From Acetobacteraceae bacterium (GTDB taxonomy: Bacteria > Pseudomonadota > Alphaproteobacteria > Acetobacterales > Acetobacteraceae): a stretch of DNA of 64,000 bases. The stretch lies in the NCBI GenBank assembly GCA_027482245.1, contig JAIXWG010000053.1, forward strand, positions 1 to 64,000. Reading direction: 5' to 3'. Within the stretch, counting starts at the first letter, position 1; the number at the start of each line of letters is the position of its first letter. This document shows, in pieces, positions 1 to 8,631 of the stretch. A model generated the notes under the pieces. The model was given only the letters and a program-made list of their open reading frames with translations. It had not been told where the DNA came from and ran no database searches. A program made the position numbers and the translations under genes.

Positions 1-190
1 CGGCGGCACGGGCGCAGGCGGCGCGGCAACCGGCGGCGGGGGCGGCACGGGTGCAGGCGTCGCGACCGGTGGCGGGGGCGGCACGGGCACGGGTGGCGCG
101 GCAGCCGGTGGGGGCACGGGCCGTGGCGGCGGGGCCACGACCGGTGAGGGCGGCGCCGGCCGGGGCGACTCGGCGGCCGGCGGCGGCACC
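1..190. repeat. Degenerate GC-rich tandem repeat encoding Pro-rich tail
   Basis: Imperfect units such as 'ggcgggggcggcacggg' recur several times in the first ~190 bases. On the minus strand they encode repeated PVPPPPPVA/T blocks of the truncated protein. This is coding low-complexity DNA rather than a mobile repeat. Confidence 0.5.
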
Positions 191-588
191 GGCGTGGGCG
201 GCGGGGCGATCGGCGGCGGCGGGGCGGCCGGGACGATGCCCTCGGCCTCCGCCTCCAGCGCATCGCGCATCCGCCGCGTCATGGCGAGCGTCGTCGCCAC
301 CGGGCGGCCGGGCAGCACGGCGCGGACGCGCACGCGGCCCTCCAGGAAATCACGCGGCGTCAGCGGCGTGGGCGATCGCAGGCGGAAGCCGGGCTTGCCG
401 TCATCCCGCGGGATGTCGGTGGTGCCTTCGGCCAGCACCTCCACGCCCCGCATCAGGCGGATGGTGGGGCGCGCGGCCGGGTCCTGCGGGTCCGCCGCCC
501 AGCCCACCACGATCCGCCCTTCCCGCAGCGCGTCCAGGAAGCCGGCCAGGCCGCGGGAGGGCGGCGGCGGGGGCGCGGCGTCGGACAT
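1..588 (-). CDS. Pro/Ala-rich protein, C-terminus cut by window edge
   Basis: I do not recognise this protein. Reading the reverse complement from ATG at 588 gives an open frame that runs off the left edge (196 codons, no stop); the ORF track misses it because it is truncated. The first ~110 residues look folded (for example GRIVVGWAADPQDPAARP and RVRAVLPGRPVATTLAM). The rest is a low-complexity tail of Pro, Ala and Val in repeated PVPPPPPVA-like units. No signal peptide is visible. It lies 9 bases downstream of the lipoprotein gene on the same strand, so it could end the nudC transcript. The plus-strand ORFs over it are shadows. Confidence 0.6.
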   Translation of the reverse strand, partial: MSDAAPPPPPSRGLAGFLDALREGRIVVGWAADPQDPAARPTIRLMRGVEVLAEGTTDIPRDDGKPGFRLRSPTPLTPRDFLEGRVRVRAVLPGRPVATTLAMTRRMRDALEAEAEGIVPAAPPPPIAPPPTPVPPPAAESPRPAPPSPVVAPPPRPVPPPAAAPPVPVPPPPPVATPAPVPPPPPVAAPPAPVPP

Positions 589-597
589 GCGCGGTCC

Positions 598-885
598 TCA
601 GAAGCCGGAGCGGCGAACCGGCTCCACGCCGCCGCCGCGGGTGGCGCCGCGCCGCGTCATGCAGTCCGCATAGGCGCGGTTGACGATCTGCTCCCGCTCC
701 CGCTCCACGCGGTCACGGTTGTTCGGATTCTGGATGTTGATCCGGCCATACATCGCCTGGGCGGCGGGGGTGCGCTCCGCCTCCGCCCGGCATTCCGCCA
801 TGGCGGGGGTGTCGGTCGCGCGTGGCGCGTTGCTGCCGCAGGCCGCGAGGGCGAGCAGGGAAAGGGCGGCGAAAAGGGGCTTCAT
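598..885 (-). CDS. Small putative lipoprotein
   Basis: A 95-residue protein starting MKPLFAALSLLALAACGSN. Residues 1-16 form a lipoprotein signal with lipobox LAAC, predicting lipidation at Cys16. The mature part is charged and holds two further cysteines (in MAECRAE and YADCMTR), which could form a disulfide. Its ATG overlaps the TGA of nudC (ATGA), so translation is probably coupled. The longer ORF in the track (598-1839) extends upstream through nudC in the wrong frame. Function is unknown. Confidence 0.65.
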   Translation of the reverse strand: MKPLFAALSLLALAACGSNAPRATDTPAMAECRAEAERTPAAQAMYGRINIQNPNNRDRVEREREQIVNRAYADCMTRRGATRGGGVEPVRRSGF

Positions 886-1811
886 GCGCCGTGCTCCAGC
901 CAATCCTCGATCAGCCGCCGCGCGATGGAATCGATGCGCGGCAGGGAGAAGCCGTGCGCGGCGGCGTCGCGCATCTCCTCCCGCGTGAACCAGCGGGCGT
1001 CCTGCAGTTCCTCGGGGTCGATGGTGATCGCCTCGGACAGCCCCTCCGCATGGAAGCCCAGCATGATGGAGGCCGGGAAGGGCCAGGGCTGGGAGGAATG
1101 GTAGGCGACGTGGCCGACCTCGACGCCCGTCTCCTCCTTCACCTCGCGCCGCACCGCTTCCTCCAGGCTCTCGCCCGGCTCCACGAAGCCGGCCAGCGTC
1201 GAGTACATCTTCGAGTTCGGGAAGCGGTGGGAATGGCCGAGCAGCGCCTTGTCGCCGCGCACCACCAGCATGATCACGGCCGGGTCGGTGCGCGGGAAGT
1301 GCTGCGCGTTGCAGGCGGTGCAGACCATGACGTTGCCGGCGCTGCGCGGCGCGCATTCGGCGCCGCAGACGCCGCAGAAGCGGTGGCGCGTGCGCCAGTG
1401 CATCAGCCCGCGGGCATGGGCGAGGACCGAGGCCTCCCCCGCCGGCAGCAGGCCCGCGACCTGGCGGAGGTCGGTGAAGCTGCCCATGCCGTCCGGCAGC
1501 AGCGGCAACGGGTCCTCCGCGCCGGAGCAATCCACGGTGAAGACGGGGCGGCCTTCCCAGAAGCCGAGGAAGGCCCAGGGGCCGCCGGCCATGCGCACGG
1601 CCTCCGCCGCGGCGCCGGTCAGCAGCACAGCTTCCGGCTTGCCGGCGTCCACGCCCTTCATCAGGCTGCGGCTGCGCCAGACGGGGGCGAAGAGGGTCTC
1701 GGGATCGGCGAGGGCCTGGGCGATCCAGTCCGCATCGTCCCGCCGGTGGCCGGCGCGATCGAGGGGGCTGCCCGTATAGGCATTGGGACGGCTGGCGGGG
1801 ACGGAGAGCAT
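882..1811 (-). CDS. nudC: NADH pyrophosphatase NudC
   Basis: Nudix hydrolase of 309 residues that hydrolyses NAD(H); family members also remove NAD caps from RNA. It shows a four-cysteine zinc ribbon (FCGVCGAEC...CTACN), the Nudix box GFVEPGESLEEAVRREVKEE, and the NudC-specific SQPWPFPxS motif (SQPWPFPAS). I chose the ATG at 1811 (MLSVPASRPNAYTG) because upstream sequence of the 451-codon ORF is Gly/Pro-rich and antisense to the SRP RNA and dnaX. It overlaps the downstream lipoprotein start by four bases. Confidence 0.93.
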   Translation of the reverse strand: MLSVPASRPNAYTGSPLDRAGHRRDDADWIAQALADPETLFAPVWRSRSLMKGVDAGKPEAVLLTGAAAEAVRMAGGPWAFLGFWEGRPVFTVDCSGAEDPLPLLPDGMGSFTDLRQVAGLLPAGEASVLAHARGLMHWRTRHRFCGVCGAECAPRSAGNVMVCTACNAQHFPRTDPAVIMLVVRGDKALLGHSHRFPNSKMYSTLAGFVEPGESLEEAVRREVKEETGVEVGHVAYHSSQPWPFPASIMLGFHAEGLSEAITIDPEELQDARWFTREEMRDAAAHGFSLPRIDSIARRLIEDWLEHGA

Positions 1812-1931
1812 CGGGCCGACCCTGCCACGCGGCCCGCATGCGGTCCAGGGCGGGTCTTCACCAAGCCGGGGTGTCGCCCTGGCGGCGCGGGGGGCATTGC
1901 CCCGGAGCGCCGGAGCCCCGATATTGGGGGC

Positions 1932-2027
1932 GGAAGGTCGGCGACGGACGTGCTCCTCGCCAACCCGGTCAGGTCCGGAAGGAAGCAGCCGTAACGAGTT
2001 CTCGCGCGGGTCGCCCGCCGGCCTTCC
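1932..2027 (+). ncRNA. ffs: Signal recognition particle RNA (small bacterial SRP/4.5S RNA)
   Basis: Contains the diagnostic domain IV core GGTCAGGTCCGGAAGGAAGC with the GGAA tetraloop, flanked by strands that fold into one long hairpin. The ends pair: GGAAGGTCGGCG at the 5' end with CGCCGGCCTTCC at the 3' end, one G:U allowed. About 96 nt, normal for the short alphaproteobacterial form. The RNA binds Ffh to target nascent membrane proteins. It precedes dnaX by 49 bases, a common synteny. Exact ends are inferred from base pairing. Confidence 0.95.
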
Positions 2028-2076
2028 ACCTGATCCTGGCCCCTTCTCCGGGCGCCCGCTAACCCCGGACAACGCC

Positions 2077-4020
2077 ATGGCCAGCGACATCTTCGGCAAC
2101 CCGCTACCGCCCGAGGCGCCCGAGGATGAGGGGCTGCCCCCGCCCCCGCCGCAGGAAGGGCCCGGGCTGTTCGGGGACCCCGATCCGCCGGCCGCCGCGC
2201 CGCCGCCACCGCCCGCGCCCGTCGCAGCTTCCGGCACGCCCTATCGCGTTCTTGCGCGGAAATACCGGCCGCAGAACTTCGCCGACCTGATCGGGCAGGA
2301 AGCGCTGGTGAAGACATTGAGAAATGCCTTCGCGCAGGGGCGGGTGCACCACGCCTTCATGCTCACGGGCGTCCGCGGCGTCGGCAAGACGACGACGGCC
2401 CGCATCATCGCCCGCGCGCTGAACTGCATCGGCCCCGACGGCACGGGCGGGCCGACGCCCGATCCCTGCGGCGTCTGCGCGGAATGCCGCGCCATCCTGG
2501 CCGACCGGCACCCGGACGTGCAGGAGCTCGACGCCGCCAGCAACAACGGCATCGACGATGTGCGTGAACTGCGGGAGCGCCTGCGCTTCCGCCCTGCCCA
2601 GGGCCGCTTCAAGGTCATCATCCTGGACGAGGTCCACATGATGTCCACGGCCGCGTTCAACGCGCTGCTGAAGACGCTGGAGGAACCGCCACCGGACGTG
2701 AAGTTCATGCTGGCGACGACGGAACTGCGGAAGGTGCCGACCACCATCCTGTCGCGCTGCCAGACCTTCCACCTGCGCCGCGTGCCGCAGGACCAGCTGA
2801 TGGCGCATTTCGAGCGCATCTGCGGGCTGGAGGCGGTGCCGGCGGAGCAGGAGGCGCTGGCCATGGTGGCGCGCGCCGCCGATGGCTCCGTCCGCGACGG
2901 GCTCTCCATCCTCGACCAGGCGATCGCCATGGCGGGCGGCGGCGGCGTGACGGCCGAGGCCGTGGTGGACATGCTGGGCCTGGCGGAACGCGGGCTCGCC
3001 GTGTCGCTGATGGAAGCGCTGATGGCGGGCGATGCGGCGACGGCGCTGTCGCTGTCCGAACAGGCGCATGCGCGCGGCACCGACCCCGGCGTGGTGCTGT
3101 CGGACCTGCTGGAGCTGACGCATCTGCTCAGCCGGATGAAATCCGTGCCCGCGCTGCGGAAGGATCCGGCGCTGCCGGAGGCCGAGCGCGTGCGCGGCGC
3201 GCAGCTGGCCGACCGCCTTTCCATCCCCGTGCTGGCGCGCTGCTGGCAGATGCTGCTGAAGGGGCTGCAGGAGGTCGCGCAGGACGGCGTCGATCGCCGT
3301 GCGGCCGCGGAGATGGTGCTGATCCGCATCGCCCATGTGGCGGAGCTACCGACGCCGGGCGACCTGGTGCGGCGCCTGACGGAACAGGGCGCCGGCGCGC
3401 CTGCGGGCCCCGCCGCACCGCCACCCAATGGGGGCGGGCTGCGGGCGATCGCGGGCGGCGGCGCGGCCGTGGCGGTGGCCCAGGCTGTCGCGGCGCCGGT
3501 GGTGGAAGCCGTGGCGGCGCCCGTGGTGGCGAACTACCGAGACATCGCGGCCCTGGCGCATGGGCGGAAGCCGATGCTGCACGCCCACCTGGTCCACAGC
3601 GTCCATCCCGTGAAGGTCACGCCCGCGCCCGCAGGCGGTACGGCGGGCGGGCGGATCGAGATCCGCGTGAAACCGGACGCACCGCGCGACCTGGCGCAGC
3701 AGATCACCGCGCTGCTGCTGGAATTCACCGGCACGCGCTGGACCGTCGCGCTCTCCAACGCAGAGGGCGAGCCGACGCTGGCCGACCAGGGCCGCGCCGC
3801 CGAATCCGACCGCCGTGCCCTGGCCCGCACCCACCCGCTGGTGCAGGCCGTGCTGGAAGCCTTCCCGGGCGCCACGATCGAGGCGGTTCGTGATGCCAGC
3901 CTCGACAATTACGGGTTGCCACCGCCCTCGGCCTTCGACGACACCGATCCGGGACGCGACTTCGCGCCGCCGGATGCGGAGCCGGCGGGGCTTGATGACG
4001 ACATCTCACCGGAGGATTGA
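2077..4020 (+). CDS. dnaX: DNA polymerase III subunit tau/gamma
   Basis: Clamp-loader ATPase of the replicative polymerase, 647 residues from ATG 2077. After a ~54-residue Pro-rich N-terminal extension comes [19 protein letters not shown], then Walker [11 protein letters not shown] (about residues 98-107), the zinc-binding cysteines (CIGPDG...CGVCAEC), Walker [11 protein letters not shown] and a sensor region [17 protein letters not shown]. The C-terminal third is tau-like, with an Ala/Pro linker. The ORF track extends the start to 1783 through the SRP gene, which is wrong. I saw no obvious slippery A-run for a programmed frameshift. First gene of the dnaX-ybaB-recR block. Confidence 0.96.
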   Translation: MASDIFGNPLPPEAPEDEGLPPPPPQEGPGLFGDPDPPAAAPPPPPAPVAASGTPYRVLARKYRPQNFADLIGQEALVKTLRNAFAQGRVHHAFMLTGVRGVGKTTTARIIARALNCIGPDGTGGPTPDPCGVCAECRAILADRHPDVQELDAASNNGIDDVRELRERLRFRPAQGRFKVIILDEVHMMSTAAFNALLKTLEEPPPDVKFMLATTELRKVPTTILSRCQTFHLRRVPQDQLMAHFERICGLEAVPAEQEALAMVARAADGSVRDGLSILDQAIAMAGGGGVTAEAVVDMLGLAERGLAVSLMEALMAGDAATALSLSEQAHARGTDPGVVLSDLLELTHLLSRMKSVPALRKDPALPEAERVRGAQLADRLSIPVLARCWQMLLKGLQEVAQDGVDRRAAAEMVLIRIAHVAELPTPGDLVRRLTEQGAGAPAGPAAPPPNGGGLRAIAGGGAAVAVAQAVAAPVVEAVAAPVVANYRDIAALAHGRKPMLHAHLVHSVHPVKVTPAPAGGTAGGRIEIRVKPDAPRDLAQQITALLLEFTGTRWTVALSNAEGEPTLADQGRAAESDRRALARTHPLVQAVLEAFPGATIEAVRDASLDNYGLPPPSAFDDTDPGRDFAPPDAEPAGLDDDISPED

Positions 4021-4028
4021 GCGACGCC

Positions 4029-4355
4029 ATGAAGAACCTCGGCAACATGCTGAAGCAGGCGCAGCAGATGCAGACCCGCATGCAGGAGATGCAGGCGAAG
4101 CTGGAGGCCTCCGAGATGGAGGGCGCTTCCGGCGGCGGGATGGTGAAGGTCCGCCTCTCGGGCAAGGGCGACCTGCGCAAGCTGACCATCGACCCGTCCA
4201 TCATGGATGACCGGGAGGTGCTGGAGGACCTGATCGTCGCCGCCCATGCCGACGCCAAGCAGAAGGTGGAGGCGATGATGGCGGAGGAGATGCAGAAGGC
4301 GACCGCCGGGATGAACATCCCGGGCGGCCTCGGCGGGCTGAAGCTGCCGTTCTGA
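4029..4355 (+). CDS. ybaB: Nucleoid-associated protein YbaB/EbfC family
   Basis: A 108-residue DNA-binding dimer of the YbaB/EbfC family, typical length. The N-terminus [19 protein letters not shown] is the family's conserved coiled helix, and the C-terminus ends with the usual Gly/Leu/Pro-rich tail [10 protein letters not shown]. The ORF track uses a TTG at 4017 that abuts the GGAGGA ribosome-binding site. The ATG at 4029, 12 bases past that site, matches the family start better. It follows dnaX by 8 bases and precedes recR. Confidence 0.93.
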   Translation: MKNLGNMLKQAQQMQTRMQEMQAKLEASEMEGASGGGMVKVRLSGKGDLRKLTIDPSIMDDREVLEDLIVAAHADAKQKVEAMMAEEMQKATAGMNIPGGLGGLKLPF

Positions 4356-4516
4356 TCCCATCGGTCGCCTTCGGCGCCTCGATGGCATCAGACCGTTTTT
4401 GATGCCCTCAAGCGCCGGGCGCGGCCTCCGGCCGCTTGGCTCGCCGGACTGCCGGCGGGCCGCAGTCGCGGCCTCGCCCGCCGGTGGCGGGCGCATGAGA
4501 GCTTTCCTCGCATACG

Positions 4517-4537
4517 CTCTCCCGCCCTGCGGGAGAG
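4517..4537. repeat. Short palindrome CTCTCCCG...CGGGAGAG
   Basis: Perfect 8-bp arms (CTCTCCCG/CGGGAGAG) around a 5-base loop in the 200-base ybaB-recR gap. The same CTCTCCC/GGGAGAG core recurs in the palindrome at 5328-5354, so this may be a dispersed REP-like element or an RNA hairpin. The rest of the gap holds other GC-rich inverted repeats and no convincing ORF. Confidence 0.5.
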
Positions 4538-4556
4538 GGAGAAGCAGGCGCCCCCT

Positions 4557-5156
4557 TTGTCACTGCCGAACGATCCCATTGAGCGCCTGATCGCGCTGCT
4601 GGCGCGCACGCCGGGCCTGGGCCGGCGAAGCGCCAGGCGGGCGGTGCTGCGCATGCTGATGAAGCCGCAGGAGACGATGCTGCCGCTGGCGGAAGCGCTG
4701 ACCGCGGCGGCGGAGGCGGTGCGGCCCTGCCAGGTCTGCGGCAACCTCGATGCGCAATCGCCCTGCGGCATCTGCACGGACCCGCGGCGGGACCGGCATT
4801 TGGTCTGCGTGGTGGAGGGCGTGGCCGACCTTTGGGCGCTGGAACGCGCCCATGCCCATCACGGGCTCTACCACGTCCTGGGCGGCACGCTGTCGCCGCT
4901 GGCCGGCATCGGGCCGGAGGAACTCTCCATCCAGCCGCTGCTAAGGCGGGTGGAGCAGGAGGGCGTCAGCGAGGTGATCATCGCCCTGCCCGCCACCGTC
5001 GATGGCACGGCGACGGCGCATTACCTGACGGACCGGCTGAAGCCCGCCGACGTCACGGTGACCAGGCTGGCGCAGGGCGTGCCGATGGGGGGCGCGCTGG
5101 ATGTGCTGGATGAGGGCACGCTGGCGGCGGCGCTCAGGGCGCGGCGGCCGGTGTGA
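4557..5156 (+). CDS. recR: Recombination mediator RecR
   Basis: RecFOR-pathway protein of 199 residues. It shows the N-terminal helix-hairpin-helix [17 protein letters not shown], a four-cysteine zinc finger ([10 protein letters not shown]...CGIC) and a Toprim domain with [12 protein letters not shown]. The start is a TTG ([15 protein letters not shown]); no in-frame ATG lies upstream of the HhH region. It follows ybaB with a 201-base repeat-bearing gap, so it may have its own promoter. Confidence 0.94.
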   Translation: MSLPNDPIERLIALLARTPGLGRRSARRAVLRMLMKPQETMLPLAEALTAAAEAVRPCQVCGNLDAQSPCGICTDPRRDRHLVCVVEGVADLWALERAHAHHGLYHVLGGTLSPLAGIGPEELSIQPLLRRVEQEGVSEVIIALPATVDGTATAHYLTDRLKPADVTVTRLAQGVPMGGALDVLDEGTLAAALRARRPV

Positions 5157-5160
5157 CTTT

Positions 5161-5189
5161 TTAGTCGCTAAGGGCTTTAGGACGACTAA
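5161..5189. terminator. AT-rich inverted repeat after recR
   Basis: TTAGTCG...CGACTAA (7-bp perfect arms) encloses CTAA-GGGCT-TTAG, giving a stem with a two-base bulge. It starts four bases after the recR stop and is preceded by a T-run. A direct repeat of TTTAGCACC follows (GGTTTAGCACCTTTAGCACC). It may be a recR terminator, although no T-run follows on the plus strand. It stands out as AT-rich in this GC-rich DNA. Confidence 0.4.
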
Positions 5190-5327
5190 CCCGGTTTAGC
5201 ACCTTTAGCACCGATTTCGGGGGGTGCGGGGCGCGGCGGCGGGGGTGACGGAGGGGAACATAGTACGAACAGGAGGGCTTGGCCAGCGGGAAGTCCGCCG
5301 CCGGCGTGGGAGCCCCCCCTCACCCAA

Positions 5328-5354
5328 CCCTCTCCCCCCGTTGGGGGGAGAGGG
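5328..5354. repeat. Perfect 12-bp-arm palindrome (REP-like)
   Basis: CCCTCTCCCCCC and GGGGGGAGAGGG are perfect reverse complements separated by a three-base loop, nine bases beyond the NIPSNAP stop codon. It could terminate or stabilise transcripts of the flanking convergent genes. The sequence resembles dispersed palindromic repeats common in GC-rich proteobacteria and shares its core with 4517-4537. Confidence 0.6.
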
Positions 5355-5362
5355 CTCGAGCG

Positions 5363-5701
5363 TCAACCCGCCCTGGCGGCCTTGAAGGCGCTGTAGAAGC
5401 CGGTCGGGCGGACGAAGCGGTTCTCCTGCTTCACCAGCAGGCCGCGGGCCGCGCCTTCCTTCAGGTAGGCGCCCCAGGCCGGGTCGGCGGCCATGGCGGT
5501 GCGGCGGCGGTCGCGATCCGCCAGGTCGGCATAGCCCCAGAGGTGGACGACGGTGTTCAGCTCCCCCTCCACCGTCGTGTACCAGCCGAGGCAATTCTCC
5601 AGGTATTTCACCTGCAGCGGCCAGGCCATGGTCTCGTAGAGCGACACGAACTCGGCCAGCTTGCCGGGCGCCGTGGTGTAGATGCGCAGGTCGACGATCA
5701 T
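5363..5701 (-). CDS. NIPSNAP family protein
   Basis: A 112-residue alpha/beta-barrel protein of the NIPSNAP type. It opens MIVDLRIYTTAPGKLAEFV and carries LGWYTTVEGELNTVVHLWGY, both typical of bacterial NIPSNAP domains. Biochemical role is unknown. The ATG at 5701 fits the domain start; the 373-codon ORF in the track is an artefactual extension across phnC. It is a stand-alone gene, convergent with recR and divergent from phnC. Confidence 0.82.
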   Translation of the reverse strand: MIVDLRIYTTAPGKLAEFVSLYETMAWPLQVKYLENCLGWYTTVEGELNTVVHLWGYADLADRDRRRTAMAADPAWGAYLKEGAARGLLVKQENRFVRPTGFYSAFKAARAG

Positions 5702-5870
5702 CGGGCGGTTCCCCCTGGGGTTGGGCGCGGAGGATCGCCCAGCGCGGCGGGGCGCGGAAGGGGCCCGTGGCTGATCCTGCCACGGAATCGCTGCCACCAG
5801 AGCATCATCCCCCTGCAACGGCCCTGTCATACGGTGCATGTATAGCCCGCACCATCGAAGGGCGGCGGGG

Positions 5871-6698
5871 ATGCTTGAGCTCCAGGGTCTGACACGGCGG
5901 TTCGGATCGGTGACGGCGGTGAACGATGTTCGCCTCTCGATCCCGGACGGCCAGATGGTGGGGGTGATCGGCCGCTCCGGCGCGGGGAAATCCACGCTGC
6001 TGCGGATGATCAACCGCCTGACCGAACCCTCCGAGGGCCGCATCCTGCATGACGGGCGCGACATCACCGCGCTGCGCGGCGCCGCGCTGCGGCGCTGGCG
6101 CACGGACTGCGCCATGATCTTCCAGCAGTTCAACCTGGTGCAGCGGCTGGATGTGCTGACCAACGTCCTGGTCGGCCGGCTGAACCACCGGCCGGGCGTG
6201 ATGGGCACGCTGACCAGCCTGCTCTGCCTGTTCACCGCCGAGGAACGGGCGCTGGCCATCCAGGCGCTGGACCGGTTCGACCTGGCCGACACCGCGCTGC
6301 AGCGCGCCGATACGCTGTCCGGCGGCCAGCAGCAGCGCGTCGCCATCTGCCGCGCCCTGATGCAGGAGCCGAAATTCATCCTGGCCGACGAGCCGATCGC
6401 GAGCCTCGACCCGCGCAACGCGCGGACGGTGATGGAGGCGCTGCGCAAGGTGAACCGGGAGGATGGCATCACGGTGCTGACCAATCTCCATCACCTCGAC
6501 ACCGCCCGCCACTACTGCGACCGGATCGTCGCCATGCAGGCCGGCCGCGTGATGTTCGATGGCCCGCCCGCCGCGCTGACCGGGGAGCGGGTGCGCGAGA
6601 TCTATGGCGTGTCCGAGGACGAGTTCGACGAACAGGCCGAGGAGGCGGTGAAGCCCCAGGCCCAGCGCACGCCGAAGGCCGGTCTCGCGGTCGCCTAA
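5871..6698 (+). CDS. phnC: Phosphonate-type ABC transporter ATPase PhnC
   Basis: Cytoplasmic ATPase of a phosphonate/phosphite-type importer, 275 residues. Walker [10 protein letters not shown] (about residues 34-42), the ABC signature [15 protein letters not shown], Walker B FILADEP, and a switch histidine in TNLHHLD are all intact. I prefer ATG 5871 ([14 protein letters not shown]), preceded by GGCGGGG, over the upstream ATG at 5838. First gene of phnCDEE. No C-P lyase genes accompany it, so the true substrate may be phosphonate, phosphite or phosphate ester. Confidence 0.92.
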   Translation: MLELQGLTRRFGSVTAVNDVRLSIPDGQMVGVIGRSGAGKSTLLRMINRLTEPSEGRILHDGRDITALRGAALRRWRTDCAMIFQQFNLVQRLDVLTNVLVGRLNHRPGVMGTLTSLLCLFTAEERALAIQALDRFDLADTALQRADTLSGGQQQRVAICRALMQEPKFILADEPIASLDPRNARTVMEALRKVNREDGITVLTNLHHLDTARHYCDRIVAMQAGRVMFDGPPAALTGERVREIYGVSEDEFDEQAEEAVKPQAQRTPKAGLAVA

Positions 6699-6746
6699 CC
6701 GGGCGGCGGGATCGGCGGCGTTCTTCCACCAACCGGAGAGACCCGC

Positions 6747-7712
6747 ATGATCACCCGTCGCCTGATGCTGGCCGCTGCCGCGGCGGCCCCCTTTCCCGCG
6801 CTTGCCCAAGGGCAGGCCCCCGCCATGCCCGCGCCAGGCCGCCGCGCCTGGGCGCAACAGGTCCCCCAGATCCGCATCGGCCTGCTGGGGGGCGAGAACG
6901 AGGCCGACCGGCTCGGCCGCTACGACGCCTATCGCCAGTTGATCGAGACGACCTTCGGCGTGCCCGTGCGCCTCTTCCCGGCCTCCGACTATGCCGGCGT
7001 GATGCAGGCCTTCAGCGCGCGGCAGATCGAGATGTCGAGCATGGGCGCCTCCGCCTATGCCGGCGCCTGGCTCGACACCAACGGCGCGGTGGAGCCGCTC
7101 TTCGTGGCGCGGGAAGCCGATGGCAGCATCGCCTACATCTCCGTCATGGTGGTCCGCGCCGACAGCGGCATCACGAGCCTGGAGGAGCTGCGCGGCAAGT
7201 CGCTCGCCTGGGCGGACCCGAACAGCACCAGCGGCTACCTGGTGCCGCGGAGCGAGCTGCGGGCGGCCGGGATCAACACGGAAAGCGGCCAGTACTTCGC
7301 CCGCACCGGCTTCGGCGGCGGGCATGAACAGGCGGTGGTCGCGGTGATGCAGCGCCAGTATGATGCGGCCGTGACCTGGGCCTCCGGCCAGGGCGACGAA
7401 GCGCAGGGCTTCACCCGCGGCAACCTTCGCGCCATGGTCGAGAAGGGGATGCTGAACATGCGCGACCTGCGGATCATCTGGCGGTCCCGCCCGATCCTGA
7501 ACGGCCCCTGGACCGTCCGGAAGGACCTGCCGGATGCCTTCAAGGCGGACATCACCGCCTTCCACCTGGCGCTGGCGACATCCCACCCGCAGATCTACGC
7601 GCAGGTCGAACGCGGCGGGGGCCTGGGCTATGCCCGGGTGACGCATGAGCAGTTCGAGCCGATCGTGCAGCTGCGCCGCGAGGAAGCGGCCGAGCGTCGC
7701 CGGCGCAGCTAG
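6747..7712 (+). CDS. phnD: Phosphonate-type ABC transporter substrate-binding protein PhnD
   Basis: Periplasmic binding protein of 321 residues with an N-terminal signal (MITRRLMLAAAAAAPFPALAQ). The PhnD-family core is clear: RIGLLGGENEADRL, FPASDYAGVMQAFSARQIEM and LRGKSLAWADPNSTSGYLVP. It captures the substrate for the PhnC/PhnE transporter. An RBS-like GGAGAG lies just before ATG 6747. It sits between phnC and phnE in the same direction. Confidence 0.93.
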   Translation: MITRRLMLAAAAAAPFPALAQGQAPAMPAPGRRAWAQQVPQIRIGLLGGENEADRLGRYDAYRQLIETTFGVPVRLFPASDYAGVMQAFSARQIEMSSMGASAYAGAWLDTNGAVEPLFVAREADGSIAYISVMVVRADSGITSLEELRGKSLAWADPNSTSGYLVPRSELRAAGINTESGQYFARTGFGGGHEQAVVAVMQRQYDAAVTWASGQGDEAQGFTRGNLRAMVEKGMLNMRDLRIIWRSRPILNGPWTVRKDLPDAFKADITAFHLALATSHPQIYAQVERGGGLGYARVTHEQFEPIVQLRREEAAERRRRS

Positions 7713-7714
7713 GC

Positions 7715-8626
7715 GTGTCCGCGGCGCTCCCCCTTCCCCGCCTTCCCGCCGTCACGCGGATCGAGGCGGATTACCAGGCGGCGCGCCGCGCCCGCCGCAA
7801 CGCCACCCTGCTCTGGGGTGGCGTGCTGCTGGTCTGCATCTACGTCGCGGCGCTGGTGAGCGAGGCCTCCCCCGCCGCGATCCTGGCCGGGCTGCCGCGC
7901 ATCGGCGAGTATTTCTGGCGCACGCTCCCGACCTTCCGCTGGGACGTGTTCTTCGCGAACTGGGAGACGGAGGGCAGCTTCGCCTCCTGGATGTATCGCG
8001 CCGACAAATGGGCCTGGCTGATCTTCGAGACAGCGCAGATGGCCCTGCTGGCGACGCTGGGCGGCACGCTGGCGGCACTCGCCCTGTGCTTCCCGGCGGC
8101 GCGCAACATGGCGCCGAACGCCTGGGTGTACCACCTGTCCCGCCGCTTCCTGGAAGTGTGCCGGACGGTGCCGGAGATCGTCTTCGCGCTGATCTTCGTC
8201 TGGGCCTTCGGGATCGGCCCGCTGGCCGGCATCCTGGCCATCGCCATCCACACCATCGGCGCCAATGGCAAGCTGTTCGCGGAGGTGGTGGAGAATGCGG
8301 AACCGGGGCCGGTGGAGGGCGTGCGCGCCGTCGGCGGCAACTGGTTCCACCGCGCCCGCTTCGGCATCCTGCCGCAGGTCGCGCCCAATTTCCTCAGCTA
8401 CGCCCTGCTGCGCTTCGAAGTGAATGTGCGCGGCGCCAGCGTCATCGGCTTCGTCGGCGCGGGCGGCATCGGGCAGGAACTCTACCAGGTGATCGCCTTC
8501 AACTACTATGAGGAGATCAGCGCCATCGTCGTGCTGATCATCCTGGCCGTCGCGCTGATCGACGTGGTGTCGGAGAAGCTGCGCATGGGGCTGAACGCGG
8601 CCGCCACGCGCGGCAGCAGGGGCTGA
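7715..8626 (+). CDS. phnE: Phosphonate-type ABC transporter permease PhnE (first)
   Basis: Inner-membrane permease of 303 residues starting at GTG 7715, two bases after the phnD stop. It has several hydrophobic segments (for example TLLWGGVLLVCIYVAAL and IVVLIILAVALIDVV) and the cytoplasmic coupling (EAA-type) loop EGVRAVGGNWFHRARFGILP that contacts PhnC. It is paired with a second PhnE directly downstream, as in other two-permease phosphonate systems. Confidence 0.92.
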   Translation: MSAALPLPRLPAVTRIEADYQAARRARRNATLLWGGVLLVCIYVAALVSEASPAAILAGLPRIGEYFWRTLPTFRWDVFFANWETEGSFASWMYRADKWAWLIFETAQMALLATLGGTLAALALCFPAARNMAPNAWVYHLSRRFLEVCRTVPEIVFALIFVWAFGIGPLAGILAIAIHTIGANGKLFAEVVENAEPGPVEGVRAVGGNWFHRARFGILPQVAPNFLSYALLRFEVNVRGASVIGFVGAGGIGQELYQVIAFNYYEEISAIVVLIILAVALIDVVSEKLRMGLNAAATRGSRG

Positions 8627-8631
8627 CGGCG

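Noticed and set aside
2077-4020. Programmed frameshift giving gamma from dnaX
   Set aside because: No A-rich slippery heptamer with a following hairpin was apparent; the ORF is continuous for tau.
5805-7646. 613-codon minus-strand ORF opposite phnC/phnD
   Set aside because: Antisense to intact ABC-transporter genes and without recognisable domains.
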